Origin: Actinoallomurus iriomotensis
Lineage (GTDB): Bacteria > Actinomycetota > Actinomycetes > Streptosporangiales > Streptosporangiaceae
Length of the DNA: 64,000 nt
Direction of reading: 5' to 3'
NCBI RefSeq assembly: GCF_030269445.1
Contig: NZ_BSTJ01000014.1
Span: 274,065-338,064 of the forward strand
The notes under the pieces were generated by a model. It did not search any database. It was not told where the DNA came from and worked only from the letters and a program-made list of their open reading frames with translations. This document shows, one piece after another, positions 49,773 to 57,495 of the stretch. How positions within the stretch are numbered: position 1 is the first letter of the stretch; each line of letters starts with the position of its first letter. The position numbers were made by a program, and so were the translations under genes.

Positions 49773-50969
49773 ATGCCGGACACCCGTGTGCCCGCCTACC
49801 CGATGAAGCGCGACTGCCCGTTCGACCCACCGCCCGAACTCGGCCGGATCCGCGCCGAGGACCCCGTCACCAGAGTGCGGCTCTGGGACGGCAGCCGCCC
49901 CTGGCTGATCACCGGTTACGACGACCAGCGCGCGGTCCTGCGGGACCGCCGGTTCAGCGCCGACGTGCGGAGACCCGGATACCCCCACGTCACCGCGGGC
50001 TCACGGGCGAGACGCCGCCGGTCGCGGACGTTCATCTCGATGGACGAGCCCGAACACGGCAGGTACCGCCGGATGCTGACCAGCACCTTCATGATCAAGC
50101 GTGTGGAGGCTCTGCGCCCGCGGATCCAGGGGATCGTGGACGAGCTCATCGACACGATGCTGGCCGGAACGCCGCCGGTGGACCTGGTCTCGGCCTTCGC
50201 GCTGCCCGTGCCCTCGCTGGTGATCTGCGAGCTGCTCGGCGTCCCGTACGCCGACCACGACTTCTTCCAGCGATGCAGCCGCGCCATGGTCAGCAGCCGA
50301 TCCACGCCCGAAGAGGCGGTCACCGCCGGCGACGAGCTGAAGGAGTACCTGATCCGCCTGCTCGACCGCAAGGCCGACGAGCCCGCCGACGACCTGCTCA
50401 GCCGGCTGGTCGTCGAACAGGCCGAGACGATGACGCGCTCCGAGCTCGCCGACATGGGCATGCTGCTGCTCGTCGCCGGCCACGAGACCACCGCGAACAT
50501 GATCGCGCTCGGCACGCTGACCCTGCTCCAGCACCCCGACCAGCTCGCCGAGCTGCGCGAGGGCGATCCCGTGCTGATCAAGAGCGCGGTCGAGGAACTG
50601 CTGCGCTACCTCAACATCGTGCACAGCGGCCGGCGCCGCGTGGCCACCGAGGACGTCGAGGTCGGCGGGCGGCTGATCCGGGCCGGTGAGGGCGTCATCG
50701 TGGCGACCGACGCGGGCAACCGCGACGAGAAGGCCTTCCCCGACCCGGACGTACTGGACCTCCACCGGGAGGCGCGCCACCACGTGGCCTTCGGGTACGG
50801 CGTCCACCAGTGCCTCGGCCAGCCGCTCGCGCGGGTCGAACTGCAGGTGGTCTACGGCACGCTCTACCGCCGCGTCCCGACGCTGCGGCTCGCGGTGCCG
50901 CTGGAGGAGATCCGGTTCAAACACGACATGCTCGTGTACGGCGTCCACGAGCTGCCCGTCTCCTGGTGA
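49773..50969 (+). CDS. Cytochrome P450 (CYP105-like)
   Basis: 398 residues. The I-helix motif LVAGHETTANMIA, the K-helix ExxR in VEELLR, and the heme loop AFGYGVHQCLGQPLAR (with the Cys thiolate) are complete. N-terminal MKRDCPFDPPPELGRIR is typical of soluble bacterial P450s of CYP105 type. A substrate cannot be predicted. AGGAGG precedes the ATG. It is followed by its likely electron donor, a [3Fe-4S] ferredoxin, 13 nt downstream. Confidence 0.93.
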   Translation: MPDTRVPAYPMKRDCPFDPPPELGRIRAEDPVTRVRLWDGSRPWLITGYDDQRAVLRDRRFSADVRRPGYPHVTAGSRARRRRSRTFISMDEPEHGRYRRMLTSTFMIKRVEALRPRIQGIVDELIDTMLAGTPPVDLVSAFALPVPSLVICELLGVPYADHDFFQRCSRAMVSSRSTPEEAVTAGDELKEYLIRLLDRKADEPADDLLSRLVVEQAETMTRSELADMGMLLLVAGHETTANMIALGTLTLLQHPDQLAELREGDPVLIKSAVEELLRYLNIVHSGRRRVATEDVEVGGRLIRAGEGVIVATDAGNRDEKAFPDPDVLDLHREARHHVAFGYGVHQCLGQPLARVELQVVYGTLYRRVPTLRLAVPLEEIRFKHDMLVYGVHELPVSW

Positions 50970-50982
50970 GGAGGGATTCGGC

Positions 50983-51177
50983 ATGAAGGTCAGCGTCGAT
51001 CAGGAAAAGTGCATCGGATCGGGCCAGTGCGTCATGCTCGCCGCCGCCGTGTTCGACCAGCGCGACGAGGACGGCATCGTCGTACTCCGCGACGCGAACC
51101 CGCCGTCGGACCTGGACGACGACGTGAGCGAGGCCGCCCAGGTCTGCCCCGGCCTGGCGATCAGCGTCGAGGACTGA
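50983..51177 (+). CDS. [3Fe-4S]-type ferredoxin for the P450
   Basis: 64 residues. KCIGSGQC and the C-terminal AQVCPGLAI give the Cys pattern of the small actinomycete ferredoxins (CxxxxxC...CP) that hold one [3Fe-4S] cluster. It donates electrons to the P450 encoded 13 nt upstream. The start is ATG 50983 with GAGGAGGG upstream. Confidence 0.92.
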   Translation: MKVSVDQEKCIGSGQCVMLAAAVFDQRDEDGIVVLRDANPPSDLDDDVSEAAQVCPGLAISVED

Positions 51178-51194
51178 CCACCTCGTACGGCGTC

Positions 51195-52409
51195 TCAGGC
51201 GCTGGGCCGGAGCAGGATGCCGGCGGCCATCGTGCAGGTTCCGGCCAGCGCCGTGACGGCGGCCAGCAGGACGGCGGCCGGGATGCCGACGGCGCCCGCG
51301 ACCGCGCCGAAGGCGAACGGGGTGATCGCCGCACCCGAGAACAGGCCGGCCTGCACCCACGCGCCCGCGCGGGCGCCTTGCCCGTCCAGCAGGCGCATCA
51401 CGGAGGCGAGCAGCAGGCCCGTCCAGCCCCAGCCGCCGGCCACGGCCAGGACGGCGCCGACGATGAACGCCACGGGCGTGCCGAACGCGGTGAGCGCCAG
51501 GCCCAGGGCGCCGCTGAGCATCATCGCCGCGACCACGGCCGGGTTGTGCCGGGGCTCCCGGTCAGCGACGCCGCCCGCGGTCAACCGCACGGCGATGGCG
51601 AGGACGCCGGCGAGCGACTGCATCAGTCCCGCGGTGGCCGTCGACAGGCCGGAGTGCGTGCCGATCTGGATGAAGTAGGAGGCGGCCGAGTTGGAACCCA
51701 CGGTGGCGAGTCCGGCCGCCAGCGTCCACAGCAGGAGCACCCGGCGATCCGCCGCCTGCGGAGCGGTCTCGTCGTCCTTGCCGGTGGCGGATTCCTCCTC
51801 CTGACGAGCCGGGCCGGTCCGGCCGAGCGGAGCGACGCAGAGCGCGAGGACGGGGAAGGCGGCCGCCGTCACGAGCGCGGTCCGCCAGCCGTAGGGCCCG
51901 GCGACCAGTCCGGCGAGCAGGCCGGGCAGCAGCGGGGCCGCGCCGAGCGCCGCCCCCACCAGGCCGGTGGCGAATGACAGCCGGTGTCCCGGCACACGCG
52001 CGGCGACGTATCGCCCGGCCGCCGGCTGGGGCAGCGTGTTGGCCGCGCCGCCGATCAGCAGCGCGCCGATGAGCCCGGCCGGGCCGTTCGCCACGGCCGC
52101 CAGCAGCAGTGCGGCGGCGGCCAGCAGATCGATCACCAAGAGCACCGCCGGGAGCGGCAGGCGCGCCGCGACGCGGCGGGCGACGCCGGATCCGAGCGCG
52201 GTGACCGCGAAGAATCCACTCAGCGCCAGCCCGACGGCGGTCCCGGAGATCTCCGTACCGCGCTCGATCGGGGCGGCGAGCGCGGCCACGCCGAACACGG
52301 GTGTCATGGCGGCGACGGCCGCGGCGACGACCGCTCCCATGCCGCGCCACGGCCCGCGATCCGCAGGCCGCGGCCGGCGGACGATGGGGGTGGGAGCCAG
52401 GGTGCTCAT
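51195..52409 (-). CDS. MFS transporter
   Basis: 404 residues with about 12 membrane helices, GTAVGLALSGFFAVTALGSGVARR as the helix 2-3 region and a charged loop (PARQEEESATGKDDETAPQ) between the two halves. A drug or metabolite exporter is likely. It is divergent from a LysR gene that probably controls it. The ATG at 52409 has AAGGAG upstream. Confidence 0.85.
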   Translation of the reverse strand: MSTLAPTPIVRRPRPADRGPWRGMGAVVAAAVAAMTPVFGVAALAAPIERGTEISGTAVGLALSGFFAVTALGSGVARRVAARLPLPAVLLVIDLLAAAALLLAAVANGPAGLIGALLIGGAANTLPQPAAGRYVAARVPGHRLSFATGLVGAALGAAPLLPGLLAGLVAGPYGWRTALVTAAAFPVLALCVAPLGRTGPARQEEESATGKDDETAPQAADRRVLLLWTLAAGLATVGSNSAASYFIQIGTHSGLSTATAGLMQSLAGVLAIAVRLTAGGVADREPRHNPAVVAAMMLSGALGLALTAFGTPVAFIVGAVLAVAGGWGWTGLLLASVMRLLDGQGARAGAWVQAGLFSGAAITPFAFGAVAGAVGIPAAVLLAAVTALAGTCTMAAGILLRPSA

Positions 52410-52473
52410 GCTTCTCCTTTCCACTGCGCTTCCACCCTCGACCGGCTCGGTACTCCGATGCCAATAACTGCGC

Positions 52474-52492
52474 TTATGCCGTAATGGCATTA
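52474..52492. promoter_or_regulatory. Candidate LysR-type operator (T-N11-A)
   Basis: TTATGCCGTAATGGCATTA is an inverted repeat (ATGCC-N5-GGCAT) with the T-N11-A spacing usual for LysR regulators. It lies just upstream of the LysR start and in the promoter region of the divergent MFS gene. Confidence 0.65.
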
Positions 52493-52499
52493 TCAACAG

Positions 52500-53390
52500 G
52501 TGGATATCTCACTGCAGGCTCTGCGCTGCTTCGTCGCCGTGGCCGAGGAACTGCATTTCACCCGGGCCGCCGAACGTCTGCTCATGGCCCAGCCCGCGGT
52601 GTCAAAGTCGATCAGGCGGCTGGAGGGCACCCTGGGGGCGCCACTGTTCGTCCGGAGCAGCCACGGCGTCGAACTGACCGACGCCGGACGTTCCCTGCTG
52701 CCCGTGGCGACGCGGATGCTGACCGACTTCGACGGTTGGACGCGGGACCTGCGCGCCGTGACGGCCGAGGCGACCCGGGTACTCCAGGTGGGATACCACT
52801 CCAGCATCGAGCCGGCCCTGACGAACCGGATCGAGGCGGGATTCCGGCGATCGCGTCCCGGCTGGAGTGTGCGGATGCGGGTCGTCGACTGGGCCGACCC
52901 GGCGCGGGGCGTGCTGGACGGTGAGATCAGGGCGGCCCTCTTACGGTTGCCCGTGCCCGGCCGGGAGCGGCTCGACGTGGAGGTGCTGAGGCGGGAACCG
53001 CGGTGCGTGGCGCTGCCCGACGGGCACCGGCTGCTCGACCGCGACACCGTGCGCCTGGCCGATCTGAAGGACGAGGCGTTCGTCGCACTGCCCGCCGCCT
53101 CCGGGCCCCTGCGCGAGTTCTGGCTGGCGGCCGACCGGTTCGGCGGCCGGCAGCGCATCGCCGCCGAGGTCGGCAACTCCGAAGACTTCTTCCAGAACGT
53201 CCAGTCGAGCCGGGCCGTGGGAATGATCGCCGAGTCGAGCGCGCGCGTCTACCGGCGCCCCGGAGTCCACTACCGGCTGGTCGAGGACGCCGAGCCGAGC
53301 GAACTGGCCGTCGTGTGGGAACGCGACAGCACCGATCCGGTCGTGCGCGACTTCGTGCGCGCGTGTTCGGAGGCGGCGGAATCGGCCTGA
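52500..53390 (+). CDS. LysR family transcriptional regulator
   Basis: 296 residues. The N-terminal winged helix (LQALRCFVAVAEELHFTRAAERLLMAQPAVSKSIRRLE-type) is followed by the periplasmic-binding-like effector domain with LQVGYHSSIEP and REPRCVALPDGHRLLDR. It is divergent from the MFS gene and probably controls it through the palindrome at 52474. The start is GTG 52500, in the palindrome's immediate vicinity, suggesting autorepression. Confidence 0.88.
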   Translation: MDISLQALRCFVAVAEELHFTRAAERLLMAQPAVSKSIRRLEGTLGAPLFVRSSHGVELTDAGRSLLPVATRMLTDFDGWTRDLRAVTAEATRVLQVGYHSSIEPALTNRIEAGFRRSRPGWSVRMRVVDWADPARGVLDGEIRAALLRLPVPGRERLDVEVLRREPRCVALPDGHRLLDRDTVRLADLKDEAFVALPAASGPLREFWLAADRFGGRQRIAAEVGNSEDFFQNVQSSRAVGMIAESSARVYRRPGVHYRLVEDAEPSELAVVWERDSTDPVVRDFVRACSEAAESA

Positions 53391-53397
53391 CCAGCCT

Positions 53398-54132
53398 CTA
53401 GGCGGGTGTCTCGTCGTTGTCGGCGGTCGGGTGCTTCACCTTCATCGCCCAGGCGATGAAGCGGGTGATCTGCGGCAGGGAGGGCTCGTCCTGCGGGCGG
53501 TCGGGGCGGCGGCCGTCGCTGGTGACCGGGGTCAGCCGGGCGACGCGGTTGAAGTCGCCGCGCAGCCGCAGCCAGCGACGGCTGCGCGGCTCCGCGTGCT
53601 CGGCCAGCCGCTCCTCCAGGGCGTTCTCCAGCGCGTAGCCGACCGCCTGGTTGACGCGCGTGTGCTCGCTGACGCCATGCCGGAACTGGCCCTCGGGGTC
53701 GCGCGGCTCGGGTACCCGGCGGCGCGCCGACTCCGGGCGCAGCACCGCGTCGTACAGCGCCTCCGCGTCGGCCATGTCGGCCCGGTGGTAGAAGAAGTCG
53801 GCGCGTGCCTCGCGCATGCGGCGGCGTACGGCGTCGTCGAAGAAGTGGCCGGTCACCACGATCACGGTGAGCCGCTGGGCGTGCCGGCGGATGTGCTCGA
53901 CGACGGCCACGCCGGGGAACTGGTCGGTGGTACGGCGGTGGTCGGCGGCGTCCACGATCGCCACGTCGGCCTCGCTCCACACGTCGTCGACGGTCAGCGC
54001 CTCATCGTGGTCGTACGCCCCGGCCAGCGTGATGCGGTCCGAGGCGGACAGCAGGGCGGCCATCCCGTGGCGGTTGACGGCGTCGTCGTCGACGACGACC
54101 ACGCGGACGCACGCATCGACAGGCCGCGGCAT
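53398..54132 (-). CDS. Atypical response regulator
   Basis: 244 residues. The receiver domain has the acidic triad VVVVDDDAVNRHG and the phospho-acceptor in VAIVDAADH, and VVTGHFFDD near the Thr position; the conserved Lys is replaced (ADFFYHR). The C-terminal part (LRGDFNRVARLTPV, SLPQITRFIAWAMKVKH) is a helical domain unlike standard output domains, perhaps DNA-binding through the ITRFIAWAMKVKH helix. It follows a membrane protein gene that may be its sensor. GGGAGG lies 7 nt before the ATG at 54132. Confidence 0.7.
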   Translation of the reverse strand: MPRPVDACVRVVVVDDDAVNRHGMAALLSASDRITLAGAYDHDEALTVDDVWSEADVAIVDAADHRRTTDQFPGVAVVEHIRRHAQRLTVIVVTGHFFDDAVRRRMREARADFFYHRADMADAEALYDAVLRPESARRRVPEPRDPEGQFRHGVSEHTRVNQAVGYALENALEERLAEHAEPRSRRWLRLRGDFNRVARLTPVTSDGRRPDRPQDEPSLPQITRFIAWAMKVKHPTADNDETPA

Positions 54133-54220
54133 GCCCGTCCTCCCCACGCATGGAATCTCCGTCCCCATGATTACGGATTTCCGCCGGATAAACCATTGCA
54201 TTACAGAAAGGAATGACCAC

Positions 54221-55945
54221 TCATTCGGCCGCGGCCGTGGCCAGCATGGTCCCCGCCTCTTCCAGGCGGCGTTCGATCTCCTCGCCCATTTGACGCGGTA
54301 CAGCGTTTCCGAGAGCGCGATAGCGATCCTTCAGCTGATCGACCGCTTCGGTGGTCAACTCGACCACCAGCAGTCGGCCCCGGCGGAACCCGGCACGGAC
54401 CGCCTCGTCGTGAATTCGGAGGCGCTGCGCGTGCATGTCCGCGACGTCCTGGTCGAGGATGTCGCGGACGCCCATGATGGTGAGCAGCGGCGGGGCGAAC
54501 CAGCACAGCCCGTTCACCGCGCCCGCGGCCGGGAACGGCGGCATCGCCAGCGCACCGGCGCCGACGGCCGCGGCGACGCCCAGCGCGACGAGCGGCAGCC
54601 GGCTCCGGCGCAGGTCACGGGCGTGCACGTAGACGAGCGGCACCACCCAGTGCAGGAAGAACTCGAAGGGCAGCCGGCCGCTGCCCACCCGCATCGCGAG
54701 CGAGGTCACCACGCTCTGCAGCGCGCCCAGCAGCAGCGCCGCCGGGATCACCCGTCGCGCCAGGTCGCGCCGGTCGCGACCGGCGTTGCGGTGCGCCCAC
54801 CAGGCCGCGGCCATGTTCGCCAGCGCCAGCGGTCCGGTGAGCCAGAGCGGTACCGCCTCCCAGGCCGGCACCGACTGGCAGAGCACGATCATCGCGCCGC
54901 CGATGAACGCGATCGGCGCGGCGGTGACGGGCCAGGTGCCCGGCCGCGGGTCGGCCGGGACGACGACCGTACGCCCGTCCACGAGGACCTCCTGCCGCTG
55001 GCCGGGCGGCCCCAGGTGCGGGGCGTCGACCGTCACCGTGCCGCGCGGTCCCATCGCGTCCAGATCCGCCTCCAGGCGACGGGCCTGGGCCGGGGACAGC
55101 AGGAGGGTGCCCGCCCCGGGGGTGATCCGCAGTTCGACGTCCGTGGACAGGTCGGGGCTGCGCGAGTTGTAGGCGCTCTGCCAGCGCAGCAGCGCGACGC
55201 CGAGGTAGGTCGACTGGCGCCCGCAGGCCTCGGCCAGGGCCGCCTTCCATCCCGAGAACGGCCCCGGAACCGGCGCGGGCTCGTACCGCGCGATGAGCGG
55301 CGCCGTCCGTACGAGGAGGTCGACCACGGAGTCGGCGCCCATCGCGACGCTGTTCTGCCCGGCGAGCTCGGCCTGGCTGACCGCGGCCTCGATGTGGTGC
55401 CGCATGAGCCGCGCCTCTTCCCGCCAGCGCGCCAGCAGGTAGCTCCGGATGAGCCGTCCGCCGAGGGCCGCGAAACCCGGCCACAGGAGCGTCAGCAGCG
55501 TGAAGTGCCCGCCGGCGGCCTGGGCCGCGGTGGCCGCGCCGCCGACGAGAACCGGGAGGATCAGGCCGCGGGCGCCGTACCAGAGCCCCGCCTCGGTGAT
55601 CGCCGGGCTGGCCGCGATGACGACCACGTCGCCGGATCCGGGCAGCGCGAGCGACCACAGCGTCACGTCGAGCGTGTCGAGCGCCACGCGAGGCACGATC
55701 CGCCGGCCGGGGCCGCTGAGCAACGGCGCGAGCACGCAGTCGAGCACGCCGCAGCCCAGAGCCGCGAGCGCGAGCGGCCAGCCGTGACCGGTCTGGAGCG
55801 CGACCATCGCCTCGAACAGGCGGGTGACGAGCTTGAAGCTCAGCAGCATGCGGAGCGGGAACGCCTTGGCTACCCGGGGCATCAACCGGCTCAGCGCCAA
55901 GTCATCCCGCGCCGCGTCCGCGCCGGCCGCTCCGCCCGTGGTCAC
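54221..55945 (-). CDS. Polytopic membrane protein, possible sensor
   Basis: 574 residues. About four helices in the first 150 residues, a cytoplasmic section around 190-370, and five to six further helices are predicted from hydrophobicity. The stretch RLMRHHIEAAVSQAELAGQNS resembles the dimerisation helix of sensor kinases, but no HATPase motif (N, G1, G2 boxes) is visible. The paired response regulator downstream suggests a sensory role. GTG 55945 with AGGAGG 6 nt upstream is the start. Confidence 0.55.
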   Translation of the reverse strand: MTTGGAAGADAARDDLALSRLMPRVAKAFPLRMLLSFKLVTRLFEAMVALQTGHGWPLALAALGCGVLDCVLAPLLSGPGRRIVPRVALDTLDVTLWSLALPGSGDVVVIAASPAITEAGLWYGARGLILPVLVGGAATAAQAAGGHFTLLTLLWPGFAALGGRLIRSYLLARWREEARLMRHHIEAAVSQAELAGQNSVAMGADSVVDLLVRTAPLIARYEPAPVPGPFSGWKAALAEACGRQSTYLGVALLRWQSAYNSRSPDLSTDVELRITPGAGTLLLSPAQARRLEADLDAMGPRGTVTVDAPHLGPPGQRQEVLVDGRTVVVPADPRPGTWPVTAAPIAFIGGAMIVLCQSVPAWEAVPLWLTGPLALANMAAAWWAHRNAGRDRRDLARRVIPAALLLGALQSVVTSLAMRVGSGRLPFEFFLHWVVPLVYVHARDLRRSRLPLVALGVAAAVGAGALAMPPFPAAGAVNGLCWFAPPLLTIMGVRDILDQDVADMHAQRLRIHDEAVRAGFRRGRLLVVELTTEAVDQLKDRYRALGNAVPRQMGEEIERRLEEAGTMLATAAAE

Positions 55946-56007
55946 CGACCGCCTCCTGCCGTCATCCGCGTTCAACTATGGCCCAGCACCGCGTCCCGCC
56001 GTGCGGG

Positions 56008-57495
56008 TCAGCGGGGCATCGCGCAGACCGGCCCGGACTGCGCGAGCGCCGTCCCTCCGTCGGCCCGGCGCAGGAGCACGCCGACCAGGAAGCAGTACTG
56101 CCGGCCGGCCGTGAGCGGCACCGCGACGTACGTCTCCGGCAGCCGGCCGTCGGCCCGAGACAGCGCGACGACGGGCGTGTCATCGGCGGGCTGACGGCGG
56201 ATGATGATGCCGGCCCCGTCACGCCGGGCGTCCGGTGGCAGAGTCCAGGTGAGCACGGCCTGCTGCGGCGCGGGCACGGCCTTGAGCTTGGCAGGCTGGT
56301 AGCGGGTGAGTTCGAGCTTGCTGAGCACGGGCGCCTGCCGGGTGGCGGTGGGCGCCGGGTGCGAGGGGAATGCGGAAGCCGAGAGTGTCGGGCCGGGCCG
56401 CCGCGCCGCGGCCTGCGGCGACCGGCTCTTCCCCCACACTCCGGCAACGCCCGTGACGGCGACGATGACCAACGCGGCGGCCACCACGACCAGCATCCGC
56501 CGCCGCCCGCTGGAGCCGTTCGCCCCGACTTCCAGATCGGCCACCATCCCGACGAGCGGCCCGCCGGAGTCGGCGGGAGTGGGCGCCGCAGTCTCCTCAC
56601 CGGGGCGGGTCTGCTCGGTGAGGAGTGGGGCGGCGTGGTCCGGTGGTGCGAGCGTCGCCGTCGCCTCCCTGCGGGCCGAATCGACCGGATCGGTGGTCTT
56701 GGCGGCGTGCAGGGCGGTGGCGAGTTCCGTCGCCGAGGCGTACCGGGTGGCCGGGTTCGCCGCCAGGCCGCGGCGGACAACGGCGAGCAGGGCCTCCGGG
56801 ACGTCTGGACGGGTGCCGGCCGTGGGCGACGGCTCGAGCTTGCGCTGGATGAGCGTCGCGTGGCCGGCCCAGGCCGCCGGGAGGTGCGGGGGCTCGCCGT
56901 TGAGCGCCGTGGCCAGTACCGACGTGAGGGCGTACACATCCGCCGCGGCTCCCGGCTCTGCACCCTCCAGCACCTCGGGTGCGAGGTGGACGCAGGTGAC
57001 CGGCGCCCAGGACAGCGGCGGCGCGGCCGGGGACCACAGCCCGAAGCCGGTGAGCGCGGGGGCGGTCTCGTCGGCGAGCCAGACGTACTCCGGCCGGATG
57101 TCGCCGTGCACGATCCCCATGGCGTGCGCCGTGCTCAGTGCCTCTGCGAGCCTCACCGTGAGCGCCACGGCGGCGGCCGGTGACAGCGGCCCTCCGGAAA
57201 GCCGGTCGCCCAGCGACCCGCCCGGCGCCGCGGTGACGACATACGGATGGCCGGCGCGCGTGCGGCCCGCGTCGTACACCGTCGCGATGCCCAAGCCCTG
57301 CGGCAGGTGCGTCAGCGTCCGGCGGAACCCCTCGAAGTCCCCCACCTGGGGCGCTACGAACAGCAGGACCGGGCGTCCGACACCCTCCTGCACAGCGTGA
57401 AAGGCGACCACCGGGTCGGCGGCCGGTACACGCGTCAGGCCGATGTAGCCGTCGGGGACCTGGATCTCGGCCGTTCTCGACCGCCTGAGCTTCAT
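56008..57495 (-). CDS. Pseudokinase-like transmembrane protein with Fn3-like domain
   Basis: 495 residues. The N-terminal kinase fold has YVVTAAPGGSLGDRL and GIVHGDIRPEYVWL as the catalytic loop (HGD for HRD, Y for the metal-binding Asn), and the DFG triplet reads GFG (PALTGFGLW). The missing Asp indicates a pseudokinase. A membrane helix near 320-345 is followed by an extracellular domain with PQQAVLTWTLPPDARRDGA resembling fibronectin III. It overlaps the transglutaminase gene by 4 nt and likely regulates the transglutaminase/DUF58/MoxR cluster. Confidence 0.75.
   Translation of the reverse strand: MKLRRSRTAEIQVPDGYIGLTRVPAADPVVAFHAVQEGVGRPVLLFVAPQVGDFEGFRRTLTHLPQGLGIATVYDAGRTRAGHPYVVTAAPGGSLGDRLSGGPLSPAAAVALTVRLAEALSTAHAMGIVHGDIRPEYVWLADETAPALTGFGLWSPAAPPLSWAPVTCVHLAPEVLEGAEPGAAADVYALTSVLATALNGEPPHLPAAWAGHATLIQRKLEPSPTAGTRPDVPEALLAVVRRGLAANPATRYASATELATALHAAKTTDPVDSARREATATLAPPDHAAPLLTEQTRPGEETAAPTPADSGGPLVGMVADLEVGANGSSGRRRMLVVVAAALVIVAVTGVAGVWGKSRSPQAAARRPGPTLSASAFPSHPAPTATRQAPVLSKLELTRYQPAKLKAVPAPQQAVLTWTLPPDARRDGAGIIIRRQPADDTPVVALSRADGRLPETYVAVPLTAGRQYCFLVGVLLRRADGGTALAQSGPVCAMPR

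Noticed and set aside
53816..56194. Plus-strand open frame of about 792 codons
   Set aside because: It is antisense to the response regulator and membrane protein genes, and its composition (Arg, Gly, Ala, His) is typical of a shadow frame in high-GC DNA.
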